Assembly (NCBI GenBank): GCA_041651175.1
Contig: JBAZJT010000002.1
Location: 112,555 to 176,554, forward strand
Length of the DNA stretch: 64,000 nucleotides
DNA from: Elusimicrobiales bacterium
GTDB taxonomy: Bacteria; Elusimicrobiota; Elusimicrobia; Elusimicrobiales; Elusimicrobiaceae
Direction: 5' to 3'
Below the pieces are notes generated by a model. That model ran no database searches and had not been told where the DNA came from. It saw only the letters and a list, made by a program, of their open reading frames with translations. How positions within the stretch are numbered: the stretch's first letter is position 1; each line of letters starts with the position of its first letter. Below are positions 49,387 through 58,800 of the stretch, piece by piece. The translations under genes and the position numbers were made by a program.

Positions 49387-51629
49387 CAACCGGCCTTCCA
49401 CTCCCGGCTTTGAGAAGCGGCGCCATGAAAATCGCGCTGCCGCTGGCGTTTGCCAGCGGCGCGGCGGCGCTTGTCTATGAAACCGTGTGGCTGCGCATGC
49501 TGGTGCGGCTGTTCGGGATTACGGTCCACGCCGTGGGGTTTGCGACCGCGTTTTTCCTGCTGGGGCTGGCGCTGGGCGCGGCCATCGCCGGAAAACTGAC
49601 GCTGCGCCCCGGCAACTGGCTTAAAATTTACGGCTTTGCCGAGGCCGCGCTTGCGGCGCTGGCGTATCCGGCCAGTCTGCTGCTGTCCGCCGCGCCTGCC
49701 CTGTCCGGCGGGAATATGGCGGCAGGCTGCCTGCTGGCCGGCTGCGCGATACTGATTCCCTCCATGCTTATGGGCGCGACGCTGCCGCTGCTGCTGCGCG
49801 CCTGCGAAAGCGGCCTGCCGGAGCGCGACATCGCGCTTGTCTACGGGGTGAACACGTTGGGCGCGGTGGCGGGCACGCTGTTGGCCGGATTTTTCACAAT
49901 CGCCGTTTTCGGGGAGAAAGACAGCGTTCTGTTCGCGCTGTCGGCCAATGCCGGCTGCGCGCTGTCGGCATTGGTTCTGTCGGCCAAAAGGCCGCCGAAC
50001 CTGCCCGCGCCGGAGGGCGGGGCCGCGCTTTCCCGAGACGCCATGTTCGTGCTGGCGCTGATGGCGGTTTCCGGCTTTTGCGCGGCGGGGTATCAGGTGC
50101 TGTGGTCCCGGCTGCTGACCACAATCACGGGAACATCCATTTATGCCTTCGCGGCGATGCTGGCGGTGCTGCTGGGCGGCATGGGAGCGGGAAGCTGCGC
50201 CGCCGCAAAATTGCTGCCGAAACTTGAAAATCCCATGGCGGCCTTCGGCTTGCTGGAAATCGGGCTGGCGGCGCTGGCGGCGTGCGGGCTGGTATTCTAT
50301 CGCGCGATAGGGCTGCTGAAGGATTCTCCCCTGTATCTGTATTCGCCGATGCTGTCCTGGACGGACGCGCTGTCATTTTTCTCCGGCGCGGCGGTTATAG
50401 TGGCTCCGGCGGCTTTCGTGATGGGGCTGATTTTCCCGCTGGCCGCCGGGCTGTGCGCCCCCCGGTCCGGCGGGGCGGGCTATGTAACCGGCAGGCTATA
50501 CCTCTGGAACACCGCCGGCTGCGTGGTGGGGGCGCTGGCGGCGGGGTTTGCGCTTGTGGGCCTGGCGGGGGTCAAATACGGCTACGCGCTGCTTATTGCG
50601 CTTAACTGCATTATCGGGCTGGCGGCTTTATCGCGCGCGGGGGTGCGCCTTTCCGCAGCCGCTGCCGTTGCCGCGCTGGCAATAGCCGCCGCGGCGGTTC
50701 CCGGCGACCCGTACAGGGCCGTCATACTAAACCGCTGCCGCGCCGCATACGGCGACATGCGTCTGCTGTTCCACGAGGACGCCGCCTCCGGAACCGTAAC
50801 CGGCGTGGAGCATGGCGGCGCGCGGACGCTGCTTATCAACGGCATAATAATTTCCGGCAACGGCGACAACGGCAAGGTTATGATGCAGATTCCGGCGGCC
50901 ATGAACGGCAGGCCGCGCAGGGCACTGGTCATCTGCTTCGGCGCGGGCGGCACCTTCCGGGCGGCCAGCCGGCTGGCTGAAAAAACCGATGTGGTGGAAT
51001 TGTCCGCCGCGGTGCTGGCCCATGCGGCGGACTTCAGCCCCGATGCGGCGCTGGCGCTGCGCGCCCCCGGCGCGCGCGTTTTTGTCAAAGACGGGCGCAA
51101 TTACCTGCTTTCCAGCCGCGACAAATACGACGTCATCGTGGTGGACGCCTCCCCTCCGGTTTTCAGCGCGGGCGCGGTGAATTTGTACAGCAAGGAATTT
51201 CTGGAGCTGGCGAAAACCCGTCTCTCCGGCGGAGGAATTTACGCGCTGTGGCTGCCGCTGCCCTGCCATGAATACGCCGCGCTGAGCATAATAAAAGGAT
51301 TTGCGGAGGTGTTCGCGCATCAGGCGGTATGGGCCCACCCGAACATGAGTGGCGGGTTTCTGGTGATGGGTTCCGGCAGCGCGTTTGAATGGCCAGCCGG
51401 GGAGCTGGACAAACGGCTGTCCGCCTCATGGGGAGACAGCTCCCTGCCCCGGCTTACAGAGCGCGCGCTGCGCGGCTCAATAGCGGCGGTGGACGGGCAA
51501 ATCTCCGGCAGGCTGGCGGCGTATCCCGCGGTAACCGACGACAGGCCGCTTACCGAATTCCCGCTTGGCCGCTTCTGGCGCGGGGAGCCGCTTATGGCGG
51601 ACCCCGGCTTCTTGCGCGCGGTGTTTTGA
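49383..51629 (+). CDS. Membrane protein fused to spermidine-synthase-like domain
   Basis: 748 residues. An N-terminal membrane region of about 12-14 helices ('ALVYETVWLRMLVRLFGI', 'FFLLGLALGAAIAGKL') is followed from about residue 450 by a spermidine synthase-like Rossmann domain ('LINGIIISGNGDNGKVM', 'VICFGAGGTFRAA', 'YDVIVVDASPP'). This fusion family is widespread in bacteria but its reaction is unsettled; aminopropyl transfer is not assured. The start overlaps GT2 (ATGA); an ATG at 49425 is an alternative that removes 14 residues before the first helix. Confidence 0.85.
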   Translation: MTTGLPLPALRSGAMKIALPLAFASGAAALVYETVWLRMLVRLFGITVHAVGFATAFFLLGLALGAAIAGKLTLRPGNWLKIYGFAEAALAALAYPASLLLSAAPALSGGNMAAGCLLAGCAILIPSMLMGATLPLLLRACESGLPERDIALVYGVNTLGAVAGTLLAGFFTIAVFGEKDSVLFALSANAGCALSALVLSAKRPPNLPAPEGGAALSRDAMFVLALMAVSGFCAAGYQVLWSRLLTTITGTSIYAFAAMLAVLLGGMGAGSCAAAKLLPKLENPMAAFGLLEIGLAALAACGLVFYRAIGLLKDSPLYLYSPMLSWTDALSFFSGAAVIVAPAAFVMGLIFPLAAGLCAPRSGGAGYVTGRLYLWNTAGCVVGALAAGFALVGLAGVKYGYALLIALNCIIGLAALSRAGVRLSAAAAVAALAIAAAAVPGDPYRAVILNRCRAAYGDMRLLFHEDAASGTVTGVEHGGARTLLINGIIISGNGDNGKVMMQIPAAMNGRPRRALVICFGAGGTFRAASRLAEKTDVVELSAAVLAHAADFSPDAALALRAPGARVFVKDGRNYLLSSRDKYDVIVVDASPPVFSAGAVNLYSKEFLELAKTRLSGGGIYALWLPLPCHEYAALSIIKGFAEVFAHQAVWAHPNMSGGFLVMGSGSAFEWPAGELDKRLSASWGDSSLPRLTERALRGSIAAVDGQISGRLAAYPAVTDDRPLTEFPLGRFWRGEPLMADPGFLRAVF

Positions 51630-51675
51630 TATATTGTAAAATCGGAGTATCGCAAAGCAGTCAAGGAGCGTTGGC

Positions 51676-52047
51676 ATGGCAGTCAAAATTCTTATAGTGG
51701 AAGACGAGCAGGATCTGGCGACGCTGCTCCGGTTTATCTTTGAGAAATTCGGCTACGCCGTCATGGAAGCGCACAACGGGCAGGAGGCGCTGGACCTTAT
51801 AGATTCGGTGGCGGAGCCGCCGGACGTCATTGTTACCGACGTGATGATGCCGGTGCTTGACGGCTACAGCATGGTCACACAGCTTCAGGAAAACCCCGTA
51901 ACCCGCAAAATCCCCGTGATAATCATCACCGCCAAGGGCCAGACCAAGGAGCTTTTCCAGATAGCCAATGTGGTCGGCTTCATAGAAAAGCCCTTTGAGC
52001 CCAAGCATCTCAAGGAACTGGTGGACAAGCTGGTGGCTAAAAAATGA
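51676..52047 (+). CDS. Stand-alone response regulator receiver
   Basis: 123 residues: 'ILIVEDEQDLATLLRFIF', Asp in 'VIVTDVMMPVLDGYSM', 'IIITAKGQ', Lys in 'FIEKPFEP'. AAGGAG precedes the start. It overlaps lysS by 4 bp, an unusual partner for a receiver. Confidence 0.92.
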   Translation: MAVKILIVEDEQDLATLLRFIFEKFGYAVMEAHNGQEALDLIDSVAEPPDVIVTDVMMPVLDGYSMVTQLQENPVTRKIPVIIITAKGQTKELFQIANVVGFIEKPFEPKHLKELVDKLVAKK

Positions 52048-53627
52048 CGGAACAGCATTCCGCCCTGGACGCAATCATAAGCGCCCGCTACGAGGAAATC
52101 CGCCAGCTGCGCGGACAGGGAACAGACGTTTATCCCCACAGGTTTGCCCTTACCCACACCGCCGCCGCCGCGCTGGCGGCGGAGACGGATGCCGCCGTCG
52201 CGTGCGCCGGGCGCGTCGTGCAGCTGCGGCTGATGGGCAAGGCCGCCTTCGCGCATATACAGGACATGAGCGGCAAGGTGCAGCTCTATATCAAAAAAGA
52301 CGAGTTGGGCGACGCCGCCTACGATTTTTTCAAAAAGCATATCCATGCGGGCGATTTCGCCGGCGCGGAAGGCCGGATGTTTGTTACCCACAGCGGCGAA
52401 AAGACGGTGCATGTCAAAAAGCTGACCCTGCTTTCCAAAGCGGTGCGCCCGCTGCCGGAGAAATGGCACGGCCTCCAGGACACAGAGACCCGGCTGCGCG
52501 AGCGGCATCTGGACCTGCTCTCCAACGAGAATACGCGCAAAATTTTCGCCTCGCGCACCAGAATAATACGCGCCATACGCTCCGTCTTTGACGCCGAGGG
52601 GTTCCTGGAGGTGGAGACGCCCACCCTTACCCCCAATGCCGGCGGCGCGGCGGCCACGCCTTTTGTCACCACGCATAACGCGCTCAAGGCGCAGCTTTAC
52701 ATGCGCATCGCGCTGGAACTTTATCACAAGCGGCTTATCATCGGCGGGCTGGACAGGGTTTACGAAATAGGCAAAGTCTTCCGCAACGAGGGGATAGACA
52801 CCCGCCATAACCCGGAATTCACGCTTCTGGAAGCGTATCAGGCCTACAGCGACTACAACGGCATGGCGCAACTGCTGGAGAAGGTGGTTTCCGGCTGCGC
52901 CGCCGCCATGGGCGTTGAGGAAGTGGACTATCACGGCCACAAAATATCGCTGAAACCGCCGTTTAAGCGGCTGTATCTGCCGGAACTCTGGAAGCAGGAG
53001 ACCGGCGAGGATATTCACAACATCCTCAACGGCAAGGCGTTCAACCGGCAGAAACTCTCGGAACTGGCGAAGCGGCTGCATGTGGAGCATGACGAAAACA
53101 CCCCCTCCGCAAAACTCTTTGACCGGATTTTTGACGCGAAGCTGCTGCATCACGTGATACAGCCCGCTTTCGTGATGGATTATCCCACGGCAATCACCCC
53201 GCTTGCCAAATGCAAACCCGGCGACGAGGCTTTGGTGGAGCGTTTTGAATTTTTTGCCGGCGGGGGGGAAATCGCCAACGCCTATACCGAGCTTAACGAT
53301 CCGGAAGACCAGGAAAGCCGCCTTAAAGAACAGCTCCGCCAGCAGGCCGACGAGCATAACGACGAGGCCGACATCATAGACCGCGATTTCATAACCGCTA
53401 TGGAAGCCGGAATGCCGCCGACCGGCGGCATAGGAATAGGCATAGACCGCATAGTGATGCTGCTGACCGGACAGCCCTCCATACGCGAGGTGGTCCTGTT
53501 TCCCGCGATGAAGGAGGCGGCTGCGCCCCAACCCGCCCCCGGCCCGGACGAGAAAGAGGAGACCGCGCGCCATCCCGGAGAAACCCTGCTGAAAATCGTG
53601 CGCGAGGACAGCCAGCCCCGGGAATAG
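52044..53627 (+). CDS. lysS: Lysyl-tRNA synthetase (class II)
   Basis: 527 residues. N-terminal OB fold ('GRVVQLRLMGKAAFAHIQDM'), motif 2 'FRNEGIDTRHNPEFTLLEAY', motif 3 'GGIGIGIDRIVMLLTG'. A tail of about 35 residues ('APQPAPGPDEKEE') extends beyond the usual end. Starts in the end of the receiver gene. Confidence 0.97.
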   Translation: MTEQHSALDAIISARYEEIRQLRGQGTDVYPHRFALTHTAAAALAAETDAAVACAGRVVQLRLMGKAAFAHIQDMSGKVQLYIKKDELGDAAYDFFKKHIHAGDFAGAEGRMFVTHSGEKTVHVKKLTLLSKAVRPLPEKWHGLQDTETRLRERHLDLLSNENTRKIFASRTRIIRAIRSVFDAEGFLEVETPTLTPNAGGAAATPFVTTHNALKAQLYMRIALELYHKRLIIGGLDRVYEIGKVFRNEGIDTRHNPEFTLLEAYQAYSDYNGMAQLLEKVVSGCAAAMGVEEVDYHGHKISLKPPFKRLYLPELWKQETGEDIHNILNGKAFNRQKLSELAKRLHVEHDENTPSAKLFDRIFDAKLLHHVIQPAFVMDYPTAITPLAKCKPGDEALVERFEFFAGGGEIANAYTELNDPEDQESRLKEQLRQQADEHNDEADIIDRDFITAMEAGMPPTGGIGIGIDRIVMLLTGQPSIREVVLFPAMKEAAAPQPAPGPDEKEETARHPGETLLKIVREDSQPRE

Positions 53628-53658
53628 GCGCGGACAGGGATTCCGCGCGCCCGCAAAA

Positions 53659-54888
53659 ATGACATTTGAACTTTTTGTCGCAGGGCGGTATCTGAAGGCC
53701 AAGCGCAAGGGGCTGTTTGCGCTGGTTACCACTCTTATCGGCGTGGCGGGGGTGGCGGTGGGGGTGGCCGCGCTGCTTACCACGTTGTCGGTGATGAACG
53801 GCTTCCAGGGCGATATCCAGAAAAAAATTATCGGCGCGCAATCGCATATAGTGATTTTCGGCCAGCTTGCGCCGGAGGCTTATTCCGCGCTGGAGGCCAA
53901 AGCGCTGCGCGACCCCGACGTCGCCGCCGCCGCGCCTGTTGTGCTGGGGCAGGCCATTCTCGCTTTCAACAAACGCTCCTTCGGCGTTATGCTGCGCGGG
54001 CTGGAGCCGGGCAAAGAGCGCAATGTAAGCCTGCTGGAAAATTCTTTTACCGAAGGCGGCTGGACGCCCAAACCGCGCCCCGGCGAAAAAACCGTTCCGC
54101 CACCGGTTGTGCTGGGCGAGGAATTGTCGCGCAACATGAACATCTACTGCGGCGACGACGTGATTTTGATTTCCCCCGAATCGGTCAACACCGGGCTTGG
54201 CATACTGCCGCGCATGAAAAAATTCCGCGTCAGCGGGCTGCTCAAGACCGGCTATTACGAGTTTGACAGCGCCATGGCCTACGCCAAACTCTCCGACGCC
54301 TCCGATTTCCTGGGACTTGGCGGCGCGGCCACCGGCATGGAAATCCGGCTGCATGATATGAACACGGCCCGCGCGGCGGCAAAGCGGCTGTCTGCCCTGG
54401 CGGGGTTTCCCTACGCGGTGCGCACTTTCGCCGACATGAACCGCACCCTTTATGCCGCGCTGCGGCTGGAAAAATTCGTGATGTTTATAATTCTCATACT
54501 GATAGTGTTTGTTGCCGCGCTCAATATCGCCTCCAACCTGATTTTGCTGGGGGTTGAGAAGCTGCGCGACATAGGCATAATGCGCGCCATGGGCGCCCCG
54601 CCGGCGGTGATACGGCGCATTTTTCTGTGGGAAGGATTTCTAATCGGCACCACCGGAATTGCGCTGGGGCTGGCGCTGGGGTTTGCGCTGTGCTGGGTTA
54701 TCGCCACCTTCAACATCGTGGAGCTGCCGGGCGATATTTACTACATAACCCGCGTGCCGGTGCAAATCAAATTATCCGACGTGGCCGCGATAATAATCGG
54801 CAGCTACGGACTCTGCTTTCTGGCCACGATATATCCCGCCAAACGCGCTTCTTCAGTTAGCCCGGTGGAAGCCATTCATTACGGCTAG
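53659..54888 (+). CDS. Lipoprotein-release ABC permease LolC/LolE
   Basis: Inner-membrane permease releasing lipoproteins to LolA. 409 residues: helix near 25-50 ('LIGVAGVAVGVAALLTTLSV'), large periplasmic domain, then three helices ('FIILILIVFVAALNIASNLI') and the cytoplasmic 'EKLRDIGIMRAMGAPPAVI' loop; ends 'PAKRASSVSPVEAIHYG'. The ATPase LolD is not in the window. The TAG stop is directly followed by repeat B copy 2. Confidence 0.93.
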   Translation: MTFELFVAGRYLKAKRKGLFALVTTLIGVAGVAVGVAALLTTLSVMNGFQGDIQKKIIGAQSHIVIFGQLAPEAYSALEAKALRDPDVAAAAPVVLGQAILAFNKRSFGVMLRGLEPGKERNVSLLENSFTEGGWTPKPRPGEKTVPPPVVLGEELSRNMNIYCGDDVILISPESVNTGLGILPRMKKFRVSGLLKTGYYEFDSAMAYAKLSDASDFLGLGGAATGMEIRLHDMNTARAAAKRLSALAGFPYAVRTFADMNRTLYAALRLEKFVMFIILILIVFVAALNIASNLILLGVEKLRDIGIMRAMGAPPAVIRRIFLWEGFLIGTTGIALGLALGFALCWVIATFNIVELPGDIYYITRVPVQIKLSDVAAIIIGSYGLCFLATIYPAKRASSVSPVEAIHYG

Positions 54889-55003
54889 CCTGAATGTTTC
54901 AGTTGGCGCGAGGACCGAGGCGAAAAAGCGCGAAATAATGCAGAACATAATGCAGTATGAAGCGATTTTTCGCCGAATCCCGCGGCCAACTGAAATTTTC
55001 AGG
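54889..55003. repeat. Palindromic element B, copy 2 (with CTAG target duplication)
   Basis: 115 bp; termini CCTGAATGTTTCAGTTGG and CCAACTGAAATTTTCAGG; flanked by CTAG on both sides (54885-54888 and 55004-55007). It fills the whole gap between two convergent genes, and each flanking CTAG supplies the TAG stop of its gene. The inner hairpin present in the other copies is missing. Confidence 0.95.
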
Positions 55004-57658
55004 CTAGCGTTGGTCTATCACTTTGCGGATTTTGCCGGTGCGTTCTATGCGGGGGATTTTTCCGGCGGGGAGAATCTCTATTTCAGGCGGCTCCATCCAG
55101 CCCTGCTCAAGCGAATAGGCCAGATCTTTGCAGTTCCGGTGTATTGATTGCAGAAGCTTTTTTTCGGCGTCCGGCGGGGGGGGCTGGCCTTCTTTAAGCT
55201 CCGCACGGAGTTTCAGCCTGTCCTGCGGGCCGCGTTTTGAGATTTCCAGCTGGAAATTAAGGCTCAACTCCGGCAGGGCGGACACAGCCGTGCTTAAATC
55301 GTTGACGAATATATGCGCGCCGCCGGCGTGAATTCTGTCGTCGCAGCGGCCAAGCAGTTCAAAGCGGCGCGCGGCGCTGCCGCAGGCGCAAGTCCCGCCC
55401 GTCCAGCGGGCCAGGTCGCCGGCGCGGAAGCGGATTACCGGCATATGCTTTTTGTTGAGAACAGTCAGGACTATTTCGCCTATGGCTGCTTCGTCCGCTG
55501 TTTCGCATGGGCGCGGCTGCGGCAGGGGGATGGCGGTTTGCGGGTCTATTATTTCCATGAACTGCTCGTCCTCGCAAAGATGATGGATGGAGCCCGCGCA
55601 ATGCGGGCATTGCCAGCCGACCACTCCCGTGTCAACCGTCGCATATCCCGCCGAGCGCATAATCGCGCCGGGAAAAACCGAGTTAAAATACTGCGCGGCT
55701 TCTTTGCCGGCGTATTCGCCGCCGTAGAAGACAAGCCGCAGCGGGAAACGACGCGCTTTGGGAAGCGTAGCGCAGTATTGCGCCAGCTTGAGCAGGAAAG
55801 ACGGCAGCCCCAGCACCGCCGTAACCTGGAATTCATGCAGATAGCGGGCTATCTCCTCCACCGGCAGCGCGCTGCCTATGGGGACCGAAACGGCGGGGGT
55901 TTTGGCCAGCGCCTTTTCAACCGAAATCCAGCTTGACCACAAATTGCCGGAGACAAACAGGTTTGCCGCCCTGTCGCTCTCGCACAGCCCGCCGCGCATG
56001 AAGCATTGCGCCAGCGCGCGGCTGACCCTGTCATACTCGCGCCCGTTGTAGAAAATGTATTTCGGATTGCCGGTGGAGCCGCCGCTGGCGAAAAATATCC
56101 CGCCGGTGGCCGGGCCGGTGAACATGCCGGAATTTTCGGGCGGGGTGTTGGCCAGAATGTCTTCCTTGAGCAGAAAAGGCAGCTTCCTGAAATCCTCCAG
56201 CGACTCTATGCGCCCGCTGCCCGCGAAATGCCGCTTGTAAAACGGACTATTGGCGCGCGCGTATTCCACTATGGCCGATAACTTGTCCAGCGCGGAAGGC
56301 AGGCCCTCTATTCCGGCAAAACGCACCAGCTCCCGCATCGGGAAAACGCCGTCATGCGGCGAACCGGCGGGAGCCTCCAGCATGGCGCCGATATCCGTTA
56401 TCCGCGCCACGCCCAGCGGGACCAGCCGGCGGGCGATGCCGGTTTTTTCAGCCAATGTGCCCGCCACGCCCGCGGTCTGTATAAGCCCGCGCATGGCCGC
56501 GGTCTGTTTTTCTATCTCGTCCAGCGAGGAAACGCATTTCACATACAGCGTCCTGTTCTGCGGCGAGACCGAGAATTTCGGCGATTTTTCCGAGATGACG
56601 GTCCAGTCCGTCTTCGGGAACGCGCTTTCCACATAGGCGGCGTTCACCGCCATGTCTATTTTAGCGAGTTCGCGCGCTTTGGTGATTTCAACCTGCTCGT
56701 CAACGGAGAGTTTGGCGGGGGGCAGCTCGCCCGCAAGTTGCGCGAAGGCGCGCGCCAGCGCGCGGACAAAATCTTTCGCCAGCGGGTCCCGCTCATGCAG
56801 CTCCGGCGAGACTATATAGACGCAATGCGGCGAGGCGCAGGCGCTCTGCTCCCAGAGGCTTGCCTGCCGCGCGGCCTGCATGGCCAGCGCGTCCGCGCCG
56901 CGCGATTTCATGGCCGAGGGCATTATCACCGCGAAGCTAGTCTTGGGCCCGAAGCCTATCACATGTGCGGACGCCGGCGCGGCCTTGCGCCAGCCGCGCA
57001 CCGCCTCCCCGCCGCCCCAGACTACTATCGCGTCCGCATGGCGGGCTATGGCTTCTTCAACATCGGCGGAGCCGCCGGGCCAGTTCAGCACGGCGATTGA
57101 GGAGGATAAAACGCCTGTCTTATCGCAGGTTTTCAGCGCCTGCGCGAAATGCACGGCGGATTCAACGCCCCCGCTTGCCGTTTTGACTATGTTGACGTTG
57201 CGCGTCAGCATTCCCATCACAAGCGAATCCAGTATTCCCAGAAACACGTTTCCCGCCCCGATATGCAGCGCCACGCCGCGCGGCGCCGCGGTTACAAGCC
57301 CGTCATAGCCCGCGCGGGAGATGCAGGCGTCCAGGGCATTGGGAAGGAACAGCTCCAGCCGCAGCCGCCTGGACATTTCCGATTTGTCCAGCAGTTTAGG
57401 CAGCAGCGAAAGCGAGATTTCCACGGTTTCCCTTGAAAAACCGGAGGCCGCCGCCACCTGCCGGAATGCCCGTTTATACCAGAGGCTGTTTTTGTCGGCA
57501 TAAAGCCTGCCGGTCGCGTGCAGCGTGTCCAGAATGTATTCAACAGGGACCTGCCGCATGGCGGGCAGCCGTTTCCCGGCCGCCAGGCCGAGTTTGTCGA
57601 TATCGCCGGCGTTCCATTGATTTTTGCGGACGGTTTTGCCGAATATATAGGCGCTCAT
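55004..57658 (-). CDS. LuxC acyl-CoA reductase fused to PaaK/LuxE-like adenylating domain
   Basis: 884 residues. Residues 1-430 match LuxC, the NADPH-dependent fatty acyl reductase: 'PRGVALHIGAGNVFLGILDS', 'VVWGGGEAVRGWRK', 'IGFGPKTSFAVI' and the acyl-accepting Cys at about 274 in 'EQSACASPHCVYIV'. Residues 450-884 match the phenylacetate-CoA ligase/LuxE adenylating fold: 'YARANSPFYKRHF', 'FFASGGSTGNPKYIFYNG', 'SAGYATVDTGVVGWQCP' and 'IRFRAGDLARWTGGTCACG'. Reductase and activating domains in one chain would activate an acid and reduce it to an aldehyde. Overlaps luxE-like by 4 bp. No luciferase genes nearby; substrate unknown. Confidence 0.85.
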   Translation of the reverse strand: MSAYIFGKTVRKNQWNAGDIDKLGLAAGKRLPAMRQVPVEYILDTLHATGRLYADKNSLWYKRAFRQVAAASGFSRETVEISLSLLPKLLDKSEMSRRLRLELFLPNALDACISRAGYDGLVTAAPRGVALHIGAGNVFLGILDSLVMGMLTRNVNIVKTASGGVESAVHFAQALKTCDKTGVLSSSIAVLNWPGGSADVEEAIARHADAIVVWGGGEAVRGWRKAAPASAHVIGFGPKTSFAVIMPSAMKSRGADALAMQAARQASLWEQSACASPHCVYIVSPELHERDPLAKDFVRALARAFAQLAGELPPAKLSVDEQVEITKARELAKIDMAVNAAYVESAFPKTDWTVISEKSPKFSVSPQNRTLYVKCVSSLDEIEKQTAAMRGLIQTAGVAGTLAEKTGIARRLVPLGVARITDIGAMLEAPAGSPHDGVFPMRELVRFAGIEGLPSALDKLSAIVEYARANSPFYKRHFAGSGRIESLEDFRKLPFLLKEDILANTPPENSGMFTGPATGGIFFASGGSTGNPKYIFYNGREYDRVSRALAQCFMRGGLCESDRAANLFVSGNLWSSWISVEKALAKTPAVSVPIGSALPVEEIARYLHEFQVTAVLGLPSFLLKLAQYCATLPKARRFPLRLVFYGGEYAGKEAAQYFNSVFPGAIMRSAGYATVDTGVVGWQCPHCAGSIHHLCEDEQFMEIIDPQTAIPLPQPRPCETADEAAIGEIVLTVLNKKHMPVIRFRAGDLARWTGGTCACGSAARRFELLGRCDDRIHAGGAHIFVNDLSTAVSALPELSLNFQLEISKRGPQDRLKLRAELKEGQPPPPDAEKKLLQSIHRNCKDLAYSLEQGWMEPPEIEILPAGKIPRIERTGKIRKVIDQR

Positions 57659-58800
57659 AGCAGCGTGGCCGCGGAAATGGCGCAGCCTTTAAGTTTTTTC
57701 ACCCCCACCCGGCCCGCTATGCGCAGCACCGGCCCGCCGAGGCCGCAGGCGCAGCCTTTTTCAAGGCTTCCCAGGTCGGACGATAAAATGGATATGGACG
57801 GATAGCTGGACAAGTACGGCGTCATGAACTGCAAAAGCCCCGTCCTGCCGTATCCCATGTTTTCCAGCGAGGCGGGATGGCGGACTATGATTTTGCCGTA
57901 TACCGGCACATGGAAATTGCCCAGCGGGCAGTCCACATAAGGCACGCCGTGCTCCACCATGCCGAACAGGTCGCGCACTTTGGCGGTTTTAAGCCCCAGC
58001 GCGGCGGCCAGCCGGCGGCGCATTTCTGTTTTATCCAGGGCGCGGTCCTGGTTGTCTTTCCACCCGCCGCCGGTGATGACCCAGCCGGAAGGGTTCAGCC
58101 GCGCGTTCCTGCCGTGCTTTTTCCTGAAGGCGGCGCACAGCGCCAGCGCATGGGCTGGGAATCCGACTATCCGTGTCTGCCTTCCCCGTTTTTCAAAACG
58201 CTCCAGCGCGGCCAGCGCGCCTTCTTGGTCAAAAAAGAACCCGCCGCCCGACGGCCTGATGGCGTAGAAAACCTCTCCGGTTCCGGTAAGCCCGGTCAGC
58301 AGTTCGTCGGTGAAGGCGGTGCCCAGGTTTTTTGCGGCGCGCGGGTCATAGGTAAAGCACAGGTAATCCGCGCGGGATTTGGCATCCGCCATGCCCAGCC
58401 CGTTAAACACCTGCCAGGCCATTCTCCGCACCCGCAGCAGCGAGGCCTTGTCCAGCGCCATTCTGCTTTTCTGGCCCGATGTGCCGCTGGAGGTCAGCTC
58501 CAGCGCGATTTCGCTGCGTGGAATGCCGCACAAATCGCGCTCCTTGAACGCGGAAACGCCGATAAACGGGATTTTCACGATGTCGGCGGAGGTCTTTATA
58601 TCCTCCGGCGAAAACCCGGCCTGCCGCCACAATCCCGCGAAATGCCGCTCCCGCCTGAAATGTATGGCCGCGCTTTCGCGCATGGCTTCCAGAAACAGCC
58701 GCTCCGCCTGCGGCGAATAGTCAAAAGGCGGGCATTCCAGCAGCCCTGCCATGCGGCTTTTGTCGGACAGCGGGCGGGCTATGGGCGATGACAAAGTCAT
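57655..58800 (-). CDS. LuxE-like acyl-protein synthetase
   Basis: 381 residues, LuxE family: 'FDYSPQAERLFLEAM', AMP-binding 'ELTSSGTSGQKSRMALDK', 'GFPAHALALCAAF', 'ITGGGWKDNQDRALDKTE', 'DLFGMVEHGVPYVDCPLGNF', and a C-terminal 'CACGLGGPVLRIAGR'. In luminous bacteria LuxE adenylates a fatty acid and passes the acyl group to LuxC. Here it lies directly before the LuxC fusion gene with a 4-bp overlap, and it overlaps the GNAT gene by 4 bp. Confidence 0.88.
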   Translation of the reverse strand: MTLSSPIARPLSDKSRMAGLLECPPFDYSPQAERLFLEAMRESAAIHFRRERHFAGLWRQAGFSPEDIKTSADIVKIPFIGVSAFKERDLCGIPRSEIALELTSSGTSGQKSRMALDKASLLRVRRMAWQVFNGLGMADAKSRADYLCFTYDPRAAKNLGTAFTDELLTGLTGTGEVFYAIRPSGGGFFFDQEGALAALERFEKRGRQTRIVGFPAHALALCAAFRKKHGRNARLNPSGWVITGGGWKDNQDRALDKTEMRRRLAAALGLKTAKVRDLFGMVEHGVPYVDCPLGNFHVPVYGKIIVRHPASLENMGYGRTGLLQFMTPYLSSYPSISILSSDLGSLEKGCACGLGGPVLRIAGRVGVKKLKGCAISAATLL

